A stretch of 64,000 nt of DNA from Dipteronia dyeriana (Eukaryota > Streptophyta > Magnoliopsida > Sapindales > Sapindaceae). The notes beneath the pieces are model-generated. The model had not been told where the DNA came from. It ran no database searches and was given only the letters and a program-made list of their open reading frames with translations. The number at the start of each line of letters is the position of its first letter. Position 1 is the first letter of the stretch. The stretch spans positions 9,195,768-9,259,767 of the forward strand of contig CM065300.1 in the NCBI GenBank assembly GCA_032871835.1, written 5' to 3'. A program made the translations under genes and the position numbers. Shown piece after piece: positions 48,150 through 60,539 of this stretch.

Positions 48150-49302
48150 TAGTCCAGAGCTCGACCCCGACAAACCCCAAGTAGAAGAGCTCGATGAAGT
48201 ACAAATTCACCTCGACATCTCAAAGCACAAGGTTCAGATAGGGTCGAGGCTTAATCCTATGATCAGGGAAAAGATATTCGACTTCTTGAAACAGCATCAC
48301 GACACCTCTGCATGGATGCATGTAGATATGGTCAGAATCGACCTTAAGGTCATGGTTCATCGACTTCATTCAACCCCGATCAAAGACCAGTGAAGTAGAA
48401 GAGAAGAATGTTCACCTCCGATCAAAATAAGGTCATCAACGATGAAGTCCAGAAGCTGATCGATATTGGATTAGTAAAGGAGGTGAACTACCCTGACTGG
48501 CTAGCAAATGTAGTCACGATAAAAACTAAGAATGGGAAGTGAAGAGTTTGCATTGACTTTACCGACCTAAACAAAGCCTGCCCAAATAATTCATTTCATG
48601 TTCCGCACATCGATATGCTGGTCGACGCCACAGTAGGACATGAATTGTTGAGTTTCATGGGCACTTTCTCGAGTTATAATTAGATCCTTATGCTCCCGGA
48701 CGATTAGGAGAAAACGACATTCATAACAGAGTAAGGCATTTTTTGTTATAAATTCATGTCATTTGGTCTTTAAAATGCAGGTGCGACGTATCAGCGGCTG
48801 ATGAACAAGATGTTCGCAGAGATGCTGAGAGACACAATGGAAGTCTATATCGATGACATGTTTGTTAAGTCGCTTATAACAGAGCAACACCTCAAACACC
48901 TGTGGCAATCATTCGAAAAGCTAGACAGTTATCATATGGAACTTAATCTTACTAAGTGTGTGTTTAGTGTTTCTTTAGGGAAGTTTCTAGGTTACCTCGT
49001 TACCCACATAGGGATTGAGGTAAATCCTCAGTAGATCCAATCAACCATCGGAATCGAATCCCCCAAATGCATTAAGAACGTGCAAAAGTTGACATATCGC
49101 ATTGCGGCCTTAGGCCGATTTATCTCCCCACCCTCGGAGAGATTCCACGACTTTTTTAAAACACTGAAGAAAAATAGGGAGTTCAAATGGACGAACGAGT
49201 GCGAGAAGGCTTTACAGGAACTGGAAGACTACCTCAGCTCTCTTCTCCTCCATTGTTATCAAAGCCAATCGATAGTGAAACCATTTACGTATATCTCGTA
49301 GT
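48150..49302 (+). pseudogene. Gypsy reverse transcriptase remnant
   Basis: Copies element RNA into DNA in intact relatives. Visible motifs in order: a linker with GLVKEVNYPDWLANVV, RVCIDFTDLNKACP, MLVDATVGHELLSFM, then the catalytic VYIDDM (about 48844-48861) and KCVFSVSLGKFLGYLV. The thumb/connection runs to 49302 (FKWTNECEKALQELE). Stops replace several Trp and Gln codons (for example near 48541, 48682, 48706 and 49032), as expected from C-to-T decay. This wording (NKACPNNSF, YIDDM) is typical of the Tat branch. Confidence 0.85.
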
Positions 49303-49354
49303 AGCAGAAGCATCAGTCAGCTCAGTGCAGGTAAGAGGAGATGAAAGCAAACAT

Positions 49355-49640
49355 TTGTAAATTTATTATGTCAGCATGTCTGTTCTCGATGCCGAAACAC
49401 GTTACAGTCATCTGGAGAAGCTGACACTCGTGCTCGTCGTTGCAGCTAGGAAGTTTCGACCACATTTCTTGTGTCACCCAATTATCGTGCTTACGACCTA
49501 CCCACTCAAGATTATCATCCATAAGCTAGAGCTATCTAGTTGACTGACCTAGTTGGCAGTAGAACTCAGTGTGCACGATATTTCTTATCTGCCTATGATT
49601 GAGATCAAGGCCCGAGTATTTGCCTACTTTGTTAATGACT
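49355..49640 (+). pseudogene. Gypsy RNase H remnant
   Basis: Contains ETRYSHLEKLTLVLVVAARKFRPHF, here only partly quoted, the standard RNase H word of Gypsy polymerases (xTRYxxLEKLxLALVxAARKLRPYF). It is followed by TTYPLKIIIHK and, after a stop, the EIKARVFAYFVNDFT connector to the second RNase H. Degrades the RNA strand in intact elements. Confidence 0.7.
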
Positions 49641-49689
49641 TTACTCCTAACATGTTGAAACAGATTGAAAAGGAGACGATAAACACAAT

Positions 49690-49859
49690 TGATGTCTCAA
49701 CACCAGAAATATGAGCCTTATCTGTCGATGGTTCGAGCAACGTCAATGGGAGTGGACTCGAACTCATCCTCCGATCCCAAGAAGGGGTCGTTGTCGAACA
49801 AGCCATAAGTTGTTGTTTCAAAGTGACCAATAACGAAACCGAGTACGAGGCTCTTATTG
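49690..49859 (+). pseudogene. Archaeal-type RNase H, 5' half
   Basis: An extra RNase H domain, found in the Tat branch of plant Gypsy elements, starts here: LSVDGSSNVNGSG (first catalytic Asp) to NNETEYEALI. It is cut by the insertion that starts at 49860 and goes on at 51728. Its presence supports placement in the Tat group rather than Athila. Confidence 0.75.
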
Positions 49860-51727
49860 TGACAAGACCCACCCCGACTCCTCTCTCTTGAGTACGAGGG
49901 AGACCCTATGGGCTGAACTTTTACTATCACGATGAAAGGACTTTTTACTAAGATTTCCAGAAGAAATACTTGCTATTAAACAAACAAAATGTAAGGAGAG
50001 TGCAAAATGTACATAATTGCAATTTCTTTTCATATATTTTCGTTCGTTACAAAAAGTTTATCAAAATGACCGATCGGACCAAGAACTGACCACTTTAAAA
50101 ACTAACACATCAGTCCGTCCCTACCAGAAATCCGAGCAGACCGAGTAAGAACCCGAGTAGGCAGAGTAGACCGAATAGGCCATATGGGCCGAGTAGGTCA
50201 AGTGGGCCGAATATGTCAAGTAGGTCGAGTAGGCCGAACAGACCGAGTAGAATTCCGACCACGTTCTGACCATGCCTACCCTCCCAACCACTTTACAGTC
50301 CCAACCATGCCTACCTCAAATTTCTAAATATGTACATGACAATTTAAAATGCATGACTTTTATGCTTCATGATGTCATCGAGTGGCCCACCTCAAAACTT
50401 TTGAGTCCGCACAACCGAGCAGCTACTTGGATAAATATTTAAGAGTGAAAGGATGAACGCTAACGCCCAGTGAGTGAATGGAAACTTTTAAAAACACTGT
50501 TCTAAACCACTTTACAATATGCATTCAGTAATACATGGTATAAGATAATATATCTACTTTCATACTTAATAAACTGAATACTGAATGCATCACTTTTCTG
50601 AACAAGAGTAAGATACTTTATAAAATCTTAATCTGCACCAAATTCGTACCGGGGATATCCTCAATACGTAAGCCGAAATACTTCGAGCAAACACCGAGTC
50701 ATGAATAACTTCTGGTCATACCTGTGCAGAGCGACTCAATTACTCTTTCTCTGGTCATGCTCGGGCAGAGCGACTCTCTGGTCATACAAGTGCAGAGCGA
50801 CTCTATTTCTCTTTCTCTGGTCATGCACTTGCAGAGCGACTCATGACATACACGTGTAGAACGGCCCCAAAAGCCAACCATAATCATAAATGGGGAATGG
50901 TACATACATGGTGCTTTTATAAAAATCATAATCTCTTCTGGATAATTCATAAAAATAATATACTGATTCTAAATGCTAATATAAGCATAAAATATATACT
51001 TTCGGTTCTCTGTATCATCACCATCAATCATAAAAAGAAGTAAAAAGCTTAAAATGATTTGCAGCAATTAAAGCATAAAACTGTAAACTTGAGTTAAAAC
51101 AAAACTGAAACTTAATTTCACTCACAACTTAGACGTCAAGCTTAATTCAGACTGAGTAAGCTAGGTTCCCTTCGTCTTCTTTCCCTAATAATCACAAGAT
51201 CCAATTAGAAACTGGATATCGAAAAAGAATCAACTAAAATCTATAATCACGAGAGAGAACTTCACTGACTTCTTCTCTTTCCTTTCTTCCGCTGGATTCT
51301 ACTGCTTTCTAGCTCTCACAACGTTTATCCTCTAATATATATACTTATGGAAGGACACAGCTGAAGTTGTGAGCTAATTAACCAAGCTCACAGCTACCTG
51401 TCAACCATACAATTTACTTAGGCTTACTCACCTGATGCCTTTTCTGCTTCACGCTTATCCATTTTTTTTAGAAGAATCAACTGAAATCTATAATCACGAG
51501 AGAGAGTTTCACTGACTTCTTTTCTTTCCTTTCTTCCACTGGATTCTACTGCTTTCTAGCTCTCACAACGTTTATCCTCTAATATATATACTTATGGAAT
51601 GACACAGCTGAAGTTGTGAGCTAATTAACCAAGCTCACAGCTGTCTGTTAGCTATACAATTTACTTAGGCTTACTCACTTGATGATGTTTCTGCTTCTTC
51701 TTTTTTTCTTTTTTTTTGGGCCTTTCA
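49860..51727. mobile_element. LTR-like insertion in Tat RNase H
   Basis: A 1868-bp block between the two halves of the archaeal-type RNase H. It begins TGACAAG and ends TTTCA, flanked by ATTG (49856-49859) and ATTG (51728-51731); a fifth base is T versus A. No coding domain is seen. Internal repeats: short 9-bp-type units ccgagtagg over 50133-50260; four copies of ggtcat.c..gtgcagagcgactc at 50713-50846; and a 235-bp duplication (51217-51450 and 51472-51696). The most likely reading is a solo LTR. Confidence 0.65.
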
Positions 51728-52019
51728 ATTGGGCCTGAGACATTTTGTGTTACATATTGCATGGCTCACCTTAGAAAGAAGCTTGGCCATAAAACATATC
51801 AAGGTCAATAGCGATTCTCAACTAATCGTGCGACAAATGCAGGGGTCATATAAAGTAAGGGATCCAAAGATGACTGTGTACCTTGATCTAGCTCAAAATC
51901 TAAAATCAGACTTCGAAGAGTTCGATATCGAACAAATTCCACAAGCAAAAAATGCTCAAGCAAACTCCTTAGCCAACCTTGGCTTGACCATGCAACAAAA
52001 TCTTTCTTCCAGAAATTAG
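51728..52019 (+). pseudogene. Archaeal-type RNase H, 3' half
   Basis: Continues the domain broken at 49859: GLRH, KHIKVNSDSQLIVRQMQG (second catalytic Asp in SDSQ) and the end FDIEQIPQAKNAQANSLANLG. The final NxxAD motif reads NAQANS, so the last Asp is replaced by Asn, in line with decay. Confidence 0.75.
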
Positions 52020-52029
52020 TAATATGATT

Positions 52030-53005
52030 ATACAAATGTCACACCGTTAAATATTCTACGTGGGACAATAAACAAAGAATCAATCTCATTATCCACATAA
52101 AATCTGGATTGTCCATTTGGAGAATTCGACGTCCAAAATCTGGAACCTTTAGTGCTGGAGTAGTTGGGAGGCCCACCTAGACAATAAAGTCATCAGAAGT
52201 CGCATGATGTGACACGTGTACGACCTTGATTTCGAAACACCAAGAAAAGGTCTCTACCTCTGATCTATATAACGAAAACCATGAAAAGAGAGAAACCAAC
52301 AACTTAGGGCAAAAAGAATGGCAGAATGGTAAATTTATTAAATGAAAAAAAGAAGAAGCATGATTGCTTTCGTTGTTGCAACACACTGCAATGAGCCTGT
52401 GAAAAGTTAAATCTATCAAATCTCTCTCTAAAACCACTATCATGACTCATGCACACATATCCTCTGCCAATCTCTCTAAAACACCTCCCACGCACACAAC
52501 CTACACATATCATCTGGCTATATATACAACCATCAGTCATCAGATCCACAGATATCCTGACCACCTTTTCTAGAGCAAAAACGTGAGTCATCTTGAAAAT
52601 GGAATCATTCTTATGCCTCAACTGCGAAGGTGTGGCGGAACGACATGAGTACTACACCAGACCTGCTATGCTGCTTCACTACCGTAAGAAGCACTATGGT
52701 CTTATCTACTGTTGAACCTGTGATACCTGTGGCAACGGGTTCAGCTTCAAAGGGTAGATGCAGAGTCACTCTAATGTAGCACATGGTGTGCCACTACTTC
52801 CGTCGAAGATGAAGAAACCCAAGAAATGCAAAGGGAGGAGAAAGAAGTTTCAGAAGAGGGAGACATGAAATGTATGCTTCCTAGGGTGATATACTGATAT
52901 GTTTATGTTTCTTCTTCTAACATGATCTAGATCTCTATAGTTTGGGTTTGGGTTTGTCCATATTATCAAGGTTGTCTTTAGTTTGGGATTGAAATTGTAG
53001 ATGAT
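52030..53005 (+). other. Foreign stretch between RNase H and integrase
   Basis: Tat RNase H ends near 52019 and recognisable Tat linker sequence (TPIVDYLKHDKL) resumes near 53025. The roughly 980 bp between them does not read as pol in any frame. It has a TATA-like TATATAA (52266-52272), then CT/GA-rich sequence, and the zinc-finger reading frame at 52599-52868. It therefore looks like a captured piece of host DNA, possibly with its own promoter. I found no target duplication. Confidence 0.5.
52599..52868 (+). pseudogene. C2H2 zinc-finger gene fragment inside Tat element
   Basis: Too broken for a simple open frame: 89 codons from ATG 52599 to TGA 52866-52868 with in-frame TGA at 52713-52715 (codon 39) and TAG at 52755-52757 (codon 53). 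The frame shows two C2H2-like units. The first is CLNC...LHYRKKH (C6, C9, H27, H32; loop longer than usual). The second, CDTCGNGFSF...MQSHSNVAH (C41, C44, H57, H62), fits C-x2-C-x12-H-x4-H exactly. A strongly basic tail (KMKKPKKCKGRRKKFQKR) follows. If intact it would be a small nucleic-acid-binding protein; its parent gene is unknown to me. Finding two conserved fingers across the stops suggests recent decay. Confidence 0.6.
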
Positions 53006-53009
53006 AGAT

Positions 53010-54200
53010 AAAGATCCAAACTGAATGACCCCTATCGTTGATTACCTCAAGCACGACAAGCTTGCAACTGACTGGAACGAAGCCAGAAAAGTTTGAGCTA
53101 CAGCGGCCAAATTCTGCATGATAGAAGGTAAACAATATAAACGCTCTTTTGTAGGTCCCTATCTCATGTGTGCGAAGCCTTTAGAAGCAAAGTCCATATT
53201 GGTCGAGTTACACGCTGAAAATTGTAGGAAGAAGCCTAGCTTATCAAGCAATAACCGGTACTATTAGCTAACCATGAGATCTGATATGTTCGAATTCATT
53301 AAAAGATGTGACAAGTGTCAATGACATACACAGGTACCCTATATGCCTTCGGAGAAACTCAATACGATAATATCTCTCTAGTTTTTCATGAAATGGGGTA
53401 TGGATATAATCGAGAAACTCCCAGCCTCGAACAAAGAGGGTAAAGTTTATGTTTTAGCTATGATGGACTACTTCACCAAATGGGTCGAGCTAGAGTCGTA
53501 CAAGAGTATTAAGGACACCGAGGTAAAAAAAAATCTATGGAAGAATGTTATATACAGGTCCAACGTTCCCAATGAGATCGTGACCAATAATGGGTCGAAG
53601 TTCATTTTCTTTGACTTCCAAGACTTATGTGAAGAATGGGGAATCAAGATCCACTTATCAACTCCTCGGTATCCACCATTGAACGGCCAAGCTGAATCAA
53701 CGAATAAAACAATAATGGGAACTCATAAAAAGAAGCTAGAAGCGGTGAAAGAACTATGGCCAAATAAATTGCCAAAGGCCATATGGTCTTATCGAACAAT
53801 ATCTTGAACATTAACTGGGGCTACCCTCTTCTCACTTGCATTCAGAGTGGAAACAATTATACCAGTCTAGCAGAATGTAACCTCGGTAAAAGTTGAACAT
53901 CCGTAAGAGGATCTTAATAACTCTCCTTGCCCTAGAGCTTGATATGATCAATGAAAACAAAGACAAGGCCTTACTCAGACTCGTAGAATATCATCAGCAG
54001 GTCACTCGACATTACAACAAAGAAGTTCGAGCTCAAACCTTCACATCAATCGATTGGGTTCTGCGAAGAGTATTCCAAAACACCAAGGAACCAAGCACCA
54101 GAAAGTTTGACTCAACATGGGAAAGGCCCTAACAGATAACAAAAGTGGTCAGGCGCAGAGATTACAAAATTTGACCTCAAAATGAACGTGAGATAAACAA
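53010..54200 (+). pseudogene. Gypsy integrase remnant
   Basis: Inserts the DNA copy into the genome in intact elements. Order: linker TPIVDYLKHDKLATDW; HHCC zinc-binding region with a stop replacing a residue (ELHAENC ... CDKCQ); catalytic core at 53388-53807 with first Asp in WGMDII, GQAEST carrying the Glu, and YFTKWVE. The second catalytic Asp is lost: the family word VTDNGxQF reads VTNNGSKF. The carboxy part 53893-54132 (VTRHYNKEVR, VLRRVF) is in another frame. The core frame ends at TGA 53805-53807. Confidence 0.85.
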
Positions 54201-54928
54201 CAACTGGAGCGCGGTACACCTAAAAATGTACTATTTCTAAATTCTTTGATTTTCTACTTGACAATATTTGATTAAATTCGAACTAACAATCGTTATCGAG
54301 AGCATTAATGATTACCCAAGAGCAATTAAGTGTTGTCTGAGCTCCAAATAATATAATGTCCTTACTAAGGTTATCAAATATAAATCGCTCGAGAGCATTA
54401 TGGACTCCATATAGTACTGGATTTCTCTCATTTTTAATGCAGGTCAAATGAGAGAAACAATCTTGCATTTACAGATTAAATTGTTCAAAACATCAAGCAC
54501 AACTGTCATCGACCTGTCGATGCACTGGAGAGAACAAGATGTGCACGAGTTAATCTAAGAGATCAAGATGCGCGCGAGTAAATCCAAGCGAGCAAGATAT
54601 GCTCTAGTTGAATTTTTCCAAGTCATTCAAAATGATCTTTCTCGAGCTATCACCTATTCACCTTTGTGAAGTTGATATCGTTTGATTTTATCATGAAAAT
54701 GTTCTACGTCGAGCTATTTAAAAAAATCACCCACAATCAATAAAATTTTGACCATGTTTGTTTTTAAAAGCGTTTATCGTTCGATATTCAGTTAACTCAT
54801 GAATCATCGTTTATCGATCAAACTGTTAATTCTCGATTAAAAAAAAAGGTATACTAGCAAAAAGTTACGAAAGATTGTACGAAATATTACAAAGTTAATC
54901 CAAAATGGGTAAAATATTGTCCACCCAT

Positions 54929-57059
54929 TCAAACAGAATGAATGAACACGAGAAACAAAAAAAAAAGGAATAAATCTTCAACTGTCTTGATTTTAGCGAG
55001 CTTCTTCCAAGTCATCCCCAGCATTGCTCCTAGCTGCCTTCTTATTTGACTGAGTCGCTGCATCCTCCTAATCCTCATCATCTTTGTCATCGACAACGAG
55101 TGCTTTGAGCTCTTTCTAATGTTCCCACACATTGATATCCTTGTTGGGATCCAAAGAATTAGTGTGGCCTAGCAGGTATTTTTGCATGAGCTCGCCCCTG
55201 TCTGGATAACAGCGTCATCAGCAGCCTTATCGAGTCCTTCTAATGCATTTGCAAGTGACGCATCAGTCTGAGACAACTTATTTTCACTCGATTTAAGAGA
55301 GGCTCTCAGTTGAGCAACCAAATTTTCAAGTATAGCGAGCTTCTCGACTGCTCTCTCCAAAGCCTCTTTAGTCCCAACCTCAACAAACCTTACCTCATCA
55401 AGCTCCCTTTTCATCTTGGTATTGGAAGAGGTCAAAGAGGTCACCTTCTTGGAAAGATTTCCCACATATTTCCTTATGAAGAGCTGAGTTTCAAGAACCT
55501 GTAAAAAAAAATAAAAAATTGCTCGATGATTAGAAAAGAAATCTAAACTTTGCCGATACACTCATGAATATCAAAAGCCCACTTAATAAGCACCGGCCAA
55601 ACCCCACTTGACTGCTCGAGAGGCCCCAATCTTGGAAAGACGCTCCTCATCCTTAAGGAACAGTAGTTGATCGATCTATTTTTACATGGAGCTGGGATCT
55701 GAATAGACCGACACGTCGGAAGGAAGATGACCAAGCCCTTCTTCAGACCTTCATCTTTAGGTCGAGGTCTCTTCTTGGATTTCTTTGCACCATGGTTAGA
55801 TGGCTCAATGAGAATAACTATTTCAGTCGGCTCGACCACTTAAGGAGTAGGGACATTGGCGAGTTTCTTACCTTTCCATTTTTCAATTCTTTCCATCTGC
55901 CTTTTCAAGGCTCTTCAAAAGAAATTAGCCTCAGGTTGGACATCGTCGTTGCAGCGAAAGCTCGCTCGACGGCAGTAATGGGTTTGAGAAATTGGGTACC
56001 ATATAAAGTCTCGAATCCGTGCATTACCCAAGTGTAATGAGTTAAATCTTCAAGTAGAGGATAGGGGTTACCTAATTGGGAAAAAGTTATCTGATTCCAC
56101 AATAAGCTCATCCTAAGACTGTCTTTTGACAACAAGACCATCCAGCTCCTCTCCTTAGGCTAGATGGAGAGAATCATCCGAGTTCTCTTCACATCGTCCA
56201 GTCCCTGGATCAATTTCGCTTTCCCTATCTAGGCCCACTAAAAATCAACAAAACAGTTAGTATAAAATAAGATAAAAAATCCATAAAGATTAACCACACC
56301 TACCAGTATAATTTCATGTCAATCTAACCCTATCGACCAAATCTCTTTAGGCAAATAAAAATCTTGACTTCAAGTCAGGGTCTCTTTTCGTCAACTAGGA
56401 GATTAAATGGCCTCGATGCGGTTGAGCGGTGATCAAATATCTCCCAGAGTAAGAATCATGCTCTTTCATATGGTACATATACATGAAGTTTTCAAACGAG
56501 AACTCTAACTCTTTTCTTTGAGAACTTCATGTATAAGTACACATGTTAGGCATCAGTTAAGGCAGGACAACTCAAAGAAGTTCAATAACTGACGAGTTAT
56601 TGGGGGAACGGGGAATCTGAGACCCAACTTGAAGGGTAGCAAGTAGAAACAAGTCCATCCCTGTATCGACCAGTCAACTCGTTCTAACATAGTTGCCACC
56701 CGAACCCTTATTGAATATGGAATCCCAAGCTCGAATTAATATTTCTTGATATCGATATATGACAGTTTCGACACAGGGTTATCAGAGAGAAACCGCCCCA
56801 TTTCAGAAGTCGATGGTGGCTCCATGTTTAGCTTACCAAAGATCATCAATCAACCCACCACTATAGACTTCGATAAACTAATGTCAACCTCACATACGCA
56901 CGAATCGGCAGGGGGTCTAGCAATTGTCACCCCCTCCTGATGGCCTGAGTCAGATGTCTAATCAAGTGATTCGATGTCGACATCGCTTGGGTCGCCTTAA
57001 TAGATGTCTATCATCCTCTCTAATGATGGGTTCGACAAGTCTTCACTTCGACTCGACAT
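54929..57059 (-). pseudogene. Antisense ORF of Tat element
   Basis: Tat-branch elements carry an additional gene downstream of integrase on the opposite strand; its role is unknown. Here the minus strand from ATG 57059-57057 reads, with stops and frameshifts: an acidic leader, then near 56540-56700 the family word WTCFYLLPFKLGLRFPVPP, then SQLGNPYPLLEDL (55905-56141), KKSKKRPRPKDEGLKK (55543-55839). A coiled-coil segment follows (55169-55561; heptad-like ELDEVRF...ERAVEKLAILENLVAQL), then a basic tail (54929-55132). Intron-like gaps (for example 55505-55540) separate the frames. Not functional as it stands. Confidence 0.65.
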
Positions 57060-59029
57060 AGCTCCAAGTGTTGTGGAAAAGAAAACTCAATTTTAGCATA
57101 AAAAGATCAAACTGTCCTAAACTGGACGACCGCAAGCCAACTAAGATATTGGTCGACTACTGTAATCTAAAATCTAAGGACGGCAAGATTGAACTACCTT
57201 AGGCAAAACAATCAACTAAGCCCTAAGCAAACATCACTACTGAAATTAAAAGGCTTTATTTTCCCTACTTATAATCTTTCTATCTCACAAACAAATTTGT
57301 CAAGTAAAAACTCACAAAATATAGATCAAACACCTATGGAAAATCAGAACTCATTCAAAGTTCAAAACGCATAAACCATTGACATTCCAGAAACCTGACA
57401 AAAGCACTTTAAAAGCATCAAAAGCAGAGAACGAGAGTAAAAAATAAAAAAATTACCGAAAATTAACAGGGAAAATCAAAAAAGTCACTGGGAACTCACT
57501 GAAAATGCTTGAAAAAGTTGAATACAAGCCGGGAGAAACTACAACACGAAAAGCAGAGCAATTTTCTCCTTATGCCAAAATAAGGAAGAAAGAGAAGCTT
57601 TCGAAACTTATTAAGATCAAATAGACATGTGTCGCATGATAGGGCAAGTCGTTTCAAATGACATTATCCGAAAAGACACATGTCACCCTTGGAAAGCTAA
57701 AGGGTGCCAACTCATATTCCTTAGCTTTGACAAACGCGTCCATCAAAAAATCCTACCATGTCAGGCCTAGGAAAACCCCATAGAGAACAAGAATACTAAA
57801 TTCTCACGCCATGAGAAGAGCTCGACCATGCCCCACAGGTAGAGCGTTGCTCAATATTCACTATTGACCAAACCTCATAAAACTCTAGCGGGATCGTTCG
57901 ATAATAGCTTGTTGCACAATAGACATGACACCGGTTCGGTTATACCGATAACTGAACATTAAAAATCGGAATCGATTTTTTTGATTCTGATTCAGGAATC
58001 GAACAGAAATCGATATCGGGACATTTTCAGTTTCGGTTCTAAATTTTAAGGAAACGCCCGGTTGGAATTGGATTGGAACCAACGATTCAGGTTCCAATTC
58101 GAACAGACGGTTCCAACATATATATATTTTTTAATTTTTTTATATAAAATTGATCTCTCACTCTCTCAGTGACTAAGTCTCTCTCTCTTTCTCTTTCTAA
58201 ATCTGATTGACTGGTTCTCCTCAAATTTCGATCACTTTTTCATCTCATCACCGATGATCGACAGACGTTGGACGGTCGCTCTTTCTTCTTCTTTTTCTTC
58301 TTATTCTATTCGATTTGATTCTTATTCCTCTACTTCTTTTTATTCTTCTTTGATTCATGGGGTTGATTTGGTAATGGATGATTTACTAATTTAGGGCTGA
58401 TTTGGACTGGCGGTGGGTGATTTACTGATTTAGGGTTGTTTTGGGTGATTTGTGAGAGAGTGGAGTTGATTTAGGTTTATTTGTGAGAGGGTGTGGGGTT
58501 GATTTGGACCGGTTGTGGGTGATTTGCTGATTTTGGGTTGTTTTGAGAGAGAGTGAGGATGATTTAGGTTGATTTGTGAGAGAGTGTGGGGTTGATTTGG
58601 GGATGAATGTGATATTGCGATCTCATTGGTCTGGGACTCTGGGTTGGGGACTTAGGGTTGGAATGTTGGATATGTATGTGATTGGGTTAAAAAAATAAAA
58701 ATAAAAATAAAAATAAAAAACCCAGTTTCGAACCGTCTGAACCGAATCTGAACCGATGAAATCGGATCGAAACCTGTAGAACCATAACCTCCTAAGGGAG
58801 GTTTCGGTTCTGGTTCCTTCGGAATCGAAACCGTTGATTCTGAACCGGAACCGGTATCATGTCTGCTACACGATAGTCAGACGTAACCAAACTCACGATA
58901 AGATATCGTCGCTCGACGCTTGAGATCGACCCATAGGATCATCATTCCAACTCGATATAGTTTATCGACCTCGAGCTTGACTATATCAGCTCTCCAACTC
59001 AAAGGTTTCGAGCTTGAAGAGTTAGGGAC
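57060..59029 (+). other. Tat 3' untranslated region
   Basis: Between the antisense ORF start and the proposed 3' LTR. No gene; frames at 57189-57374 and others have no domain. It holds a MITE at about 57916-58868. The last part (tcgagcttgaagagttaggga, 59010-59030) resembles a polypurine tract. Confidence 0.4.
57916..58868. mobile_element. hAT-like MITE in Tat 3' region
   Basis: The ends are acatgacaccggttcgg and, inverted, gacatgataccggttccgg, giving terminal inverted repeats of about 17 bp that run on into cggttc-rich sequence on both sides. Flanks cacaatag (left) and cacgatag (right) agree at 7 of 8 bases, consistent with a hAT target duplication, although the exact ends are uncertain by a few bases. 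The middle is repeated ggttgatttgg(g/t)-type sequence. Confidence 0.6.
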
Positions 59030-59990
59030 AAACTACGGTGGTCAAAATATGTATGCTTAACTAACAAGCCCTGAAATTCAATAGAGTTAATAAACAAGCT
59101 ATGAATATATGAAAATCGACTTAAACAAGTCCAAAATGGTCTAACTAAACCAACATGGGCTCAATCCTTCGTAATTTATGACTGTTGAACACGTGGTCAA
59201 ACAAAGACTTGAATTGCAATCAAGTTAGGCATCGCACAAATCCCAACGTCTAACATAGCCTTCATTGTCTGATTCAAATGAATCAAAATGGATAATTAAA
59301 GGCTCGTGATCCATACATTCATAATGAGCCCGAACGTTGAAGGCTTTTGAACTTCCTTATAAAAACCAGACTCCTCCTCAAAGGAAGGGGTCTGAAATCT
59401 CTCTCTCAATTCACACGAAAGCTCTCTCAATTCTTTTTATTCATTTTTTACATTTATTGCGGCTTACACCTCCTCATTAATAGCATACCCACCTCTCATT
59501 TGAGGTCAACCCAATTTTTCCATAAAAGTGGATCGATCTAACATCAAGTGGACCCACGTCGAACAAAGGTATCCATATGGGCATCGACATATTACACATC
59601 TATATCTTAATTCGATCCAACCCTCGTTCAATCCACAACGACTCAGTGAATCCCTAGGGGATCGAGTCACCAATATCATCAATACCTTGAGTCGATATCG
59701 AAAAACACGGTTTGCTGCTTCTACTTCATATTTTACCCCATTTTCAAACATAATTGATTTGAGTGGCGAAGAGTCTCCCCAAGGGAACACCCTCTCTTAT
59801 GGTTCGCCGCTGCTTTCTTCTTGTGTTTTACAAGTTGTTTGTGCCCACCAACGATCGAAGTTAATTGTAGATCCAATCGAATGCATACGTGAAACATGAA
59901 AAAAATTCATTTTTCTAAACAAGTGGTTTTACAGGTTCTATAAGTATATCACTTAGAAAAATCAAACAAAATAACTTAATGGGGAACATT
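59030..59990 (+). mobile_element. Probable 3' LTR of the Tat element
   Basis: Follows a purine-rich stretch after the antisense ORF. Contains a TATA box (cttataaaaacc, about 59356-59367), then a CT-rich leader (ctgaaatctctctctc, 59390-59440), the arrangement of an LTR promoter. The reading frame at 59528-59899 has no domain. The right edge is not defined; the 5' LTR is not recognisable in the window. Confidence 0.5.
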
Positions 59991-60057
59991 AACGGTCATT
60001 AAGTATTAAGTTGAAAAGTCAAATATGACATACTCTTTCCACCAATAATATAAGAGC

Positions 60058-60420
60058 CACTACAAAAAAGGGCTATTGGAACGAATTTTTTCCGTCATAA
60101 TAGCAAAATAATCTTCCCTATAAACCTATTGGGACAAAAAAAAATTATCTCAAATGCGTCGTCTTAGGTGGGTCGCAATAGGTTCTTTAGAACGAAATTT
60201 GAAATTCGTCCCCGAAAAACTACCTATAGAGACTAAATAATATAGAGTCGATGTTTGTCCCATTTGATAATATATAGGGAAAAAAATTCATCCTTTTTGA
60301 CAACCTGTGGGGATGGAATTTGCATTTTCATCCCCTTTTACAACCTTTAGAGACAAAATATTTCATCCTTATAAAATATCTATGTGGATGAAATTAAAAA
60401 AAAATATGGTTCGTTTAGAA
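60058..60420. mobile_element. CACTA-type end fragment
   Basis: Begins CACTACAAAAAAGGGC, followed by sub-terminal words attgggaca, ctattggaacgaa and ggacgaaat-like repeats, as in the element at 39821. No opposite end is found nearby, so this is a solo terminus or a truncated element. Confidence 0.6.
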
Positions 60421-60539
60421 CCCCAATCTATCCCTTTTGCCTCCATTAATCCCCCCTCTATTCAATCTTAGAATAATCCAAGTTTGTCGGTTTCAAGATT
60501 ACATTGCACGACTTTTTGAGTCAGGCTTTATACCTTACA

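Noticed and set aside
59528..59899. 123-residue plus-strand frame
   Set aside because: Falls in the probable LTR of the Tat element after its TATA box and CT-rich leader; no domain recognised.
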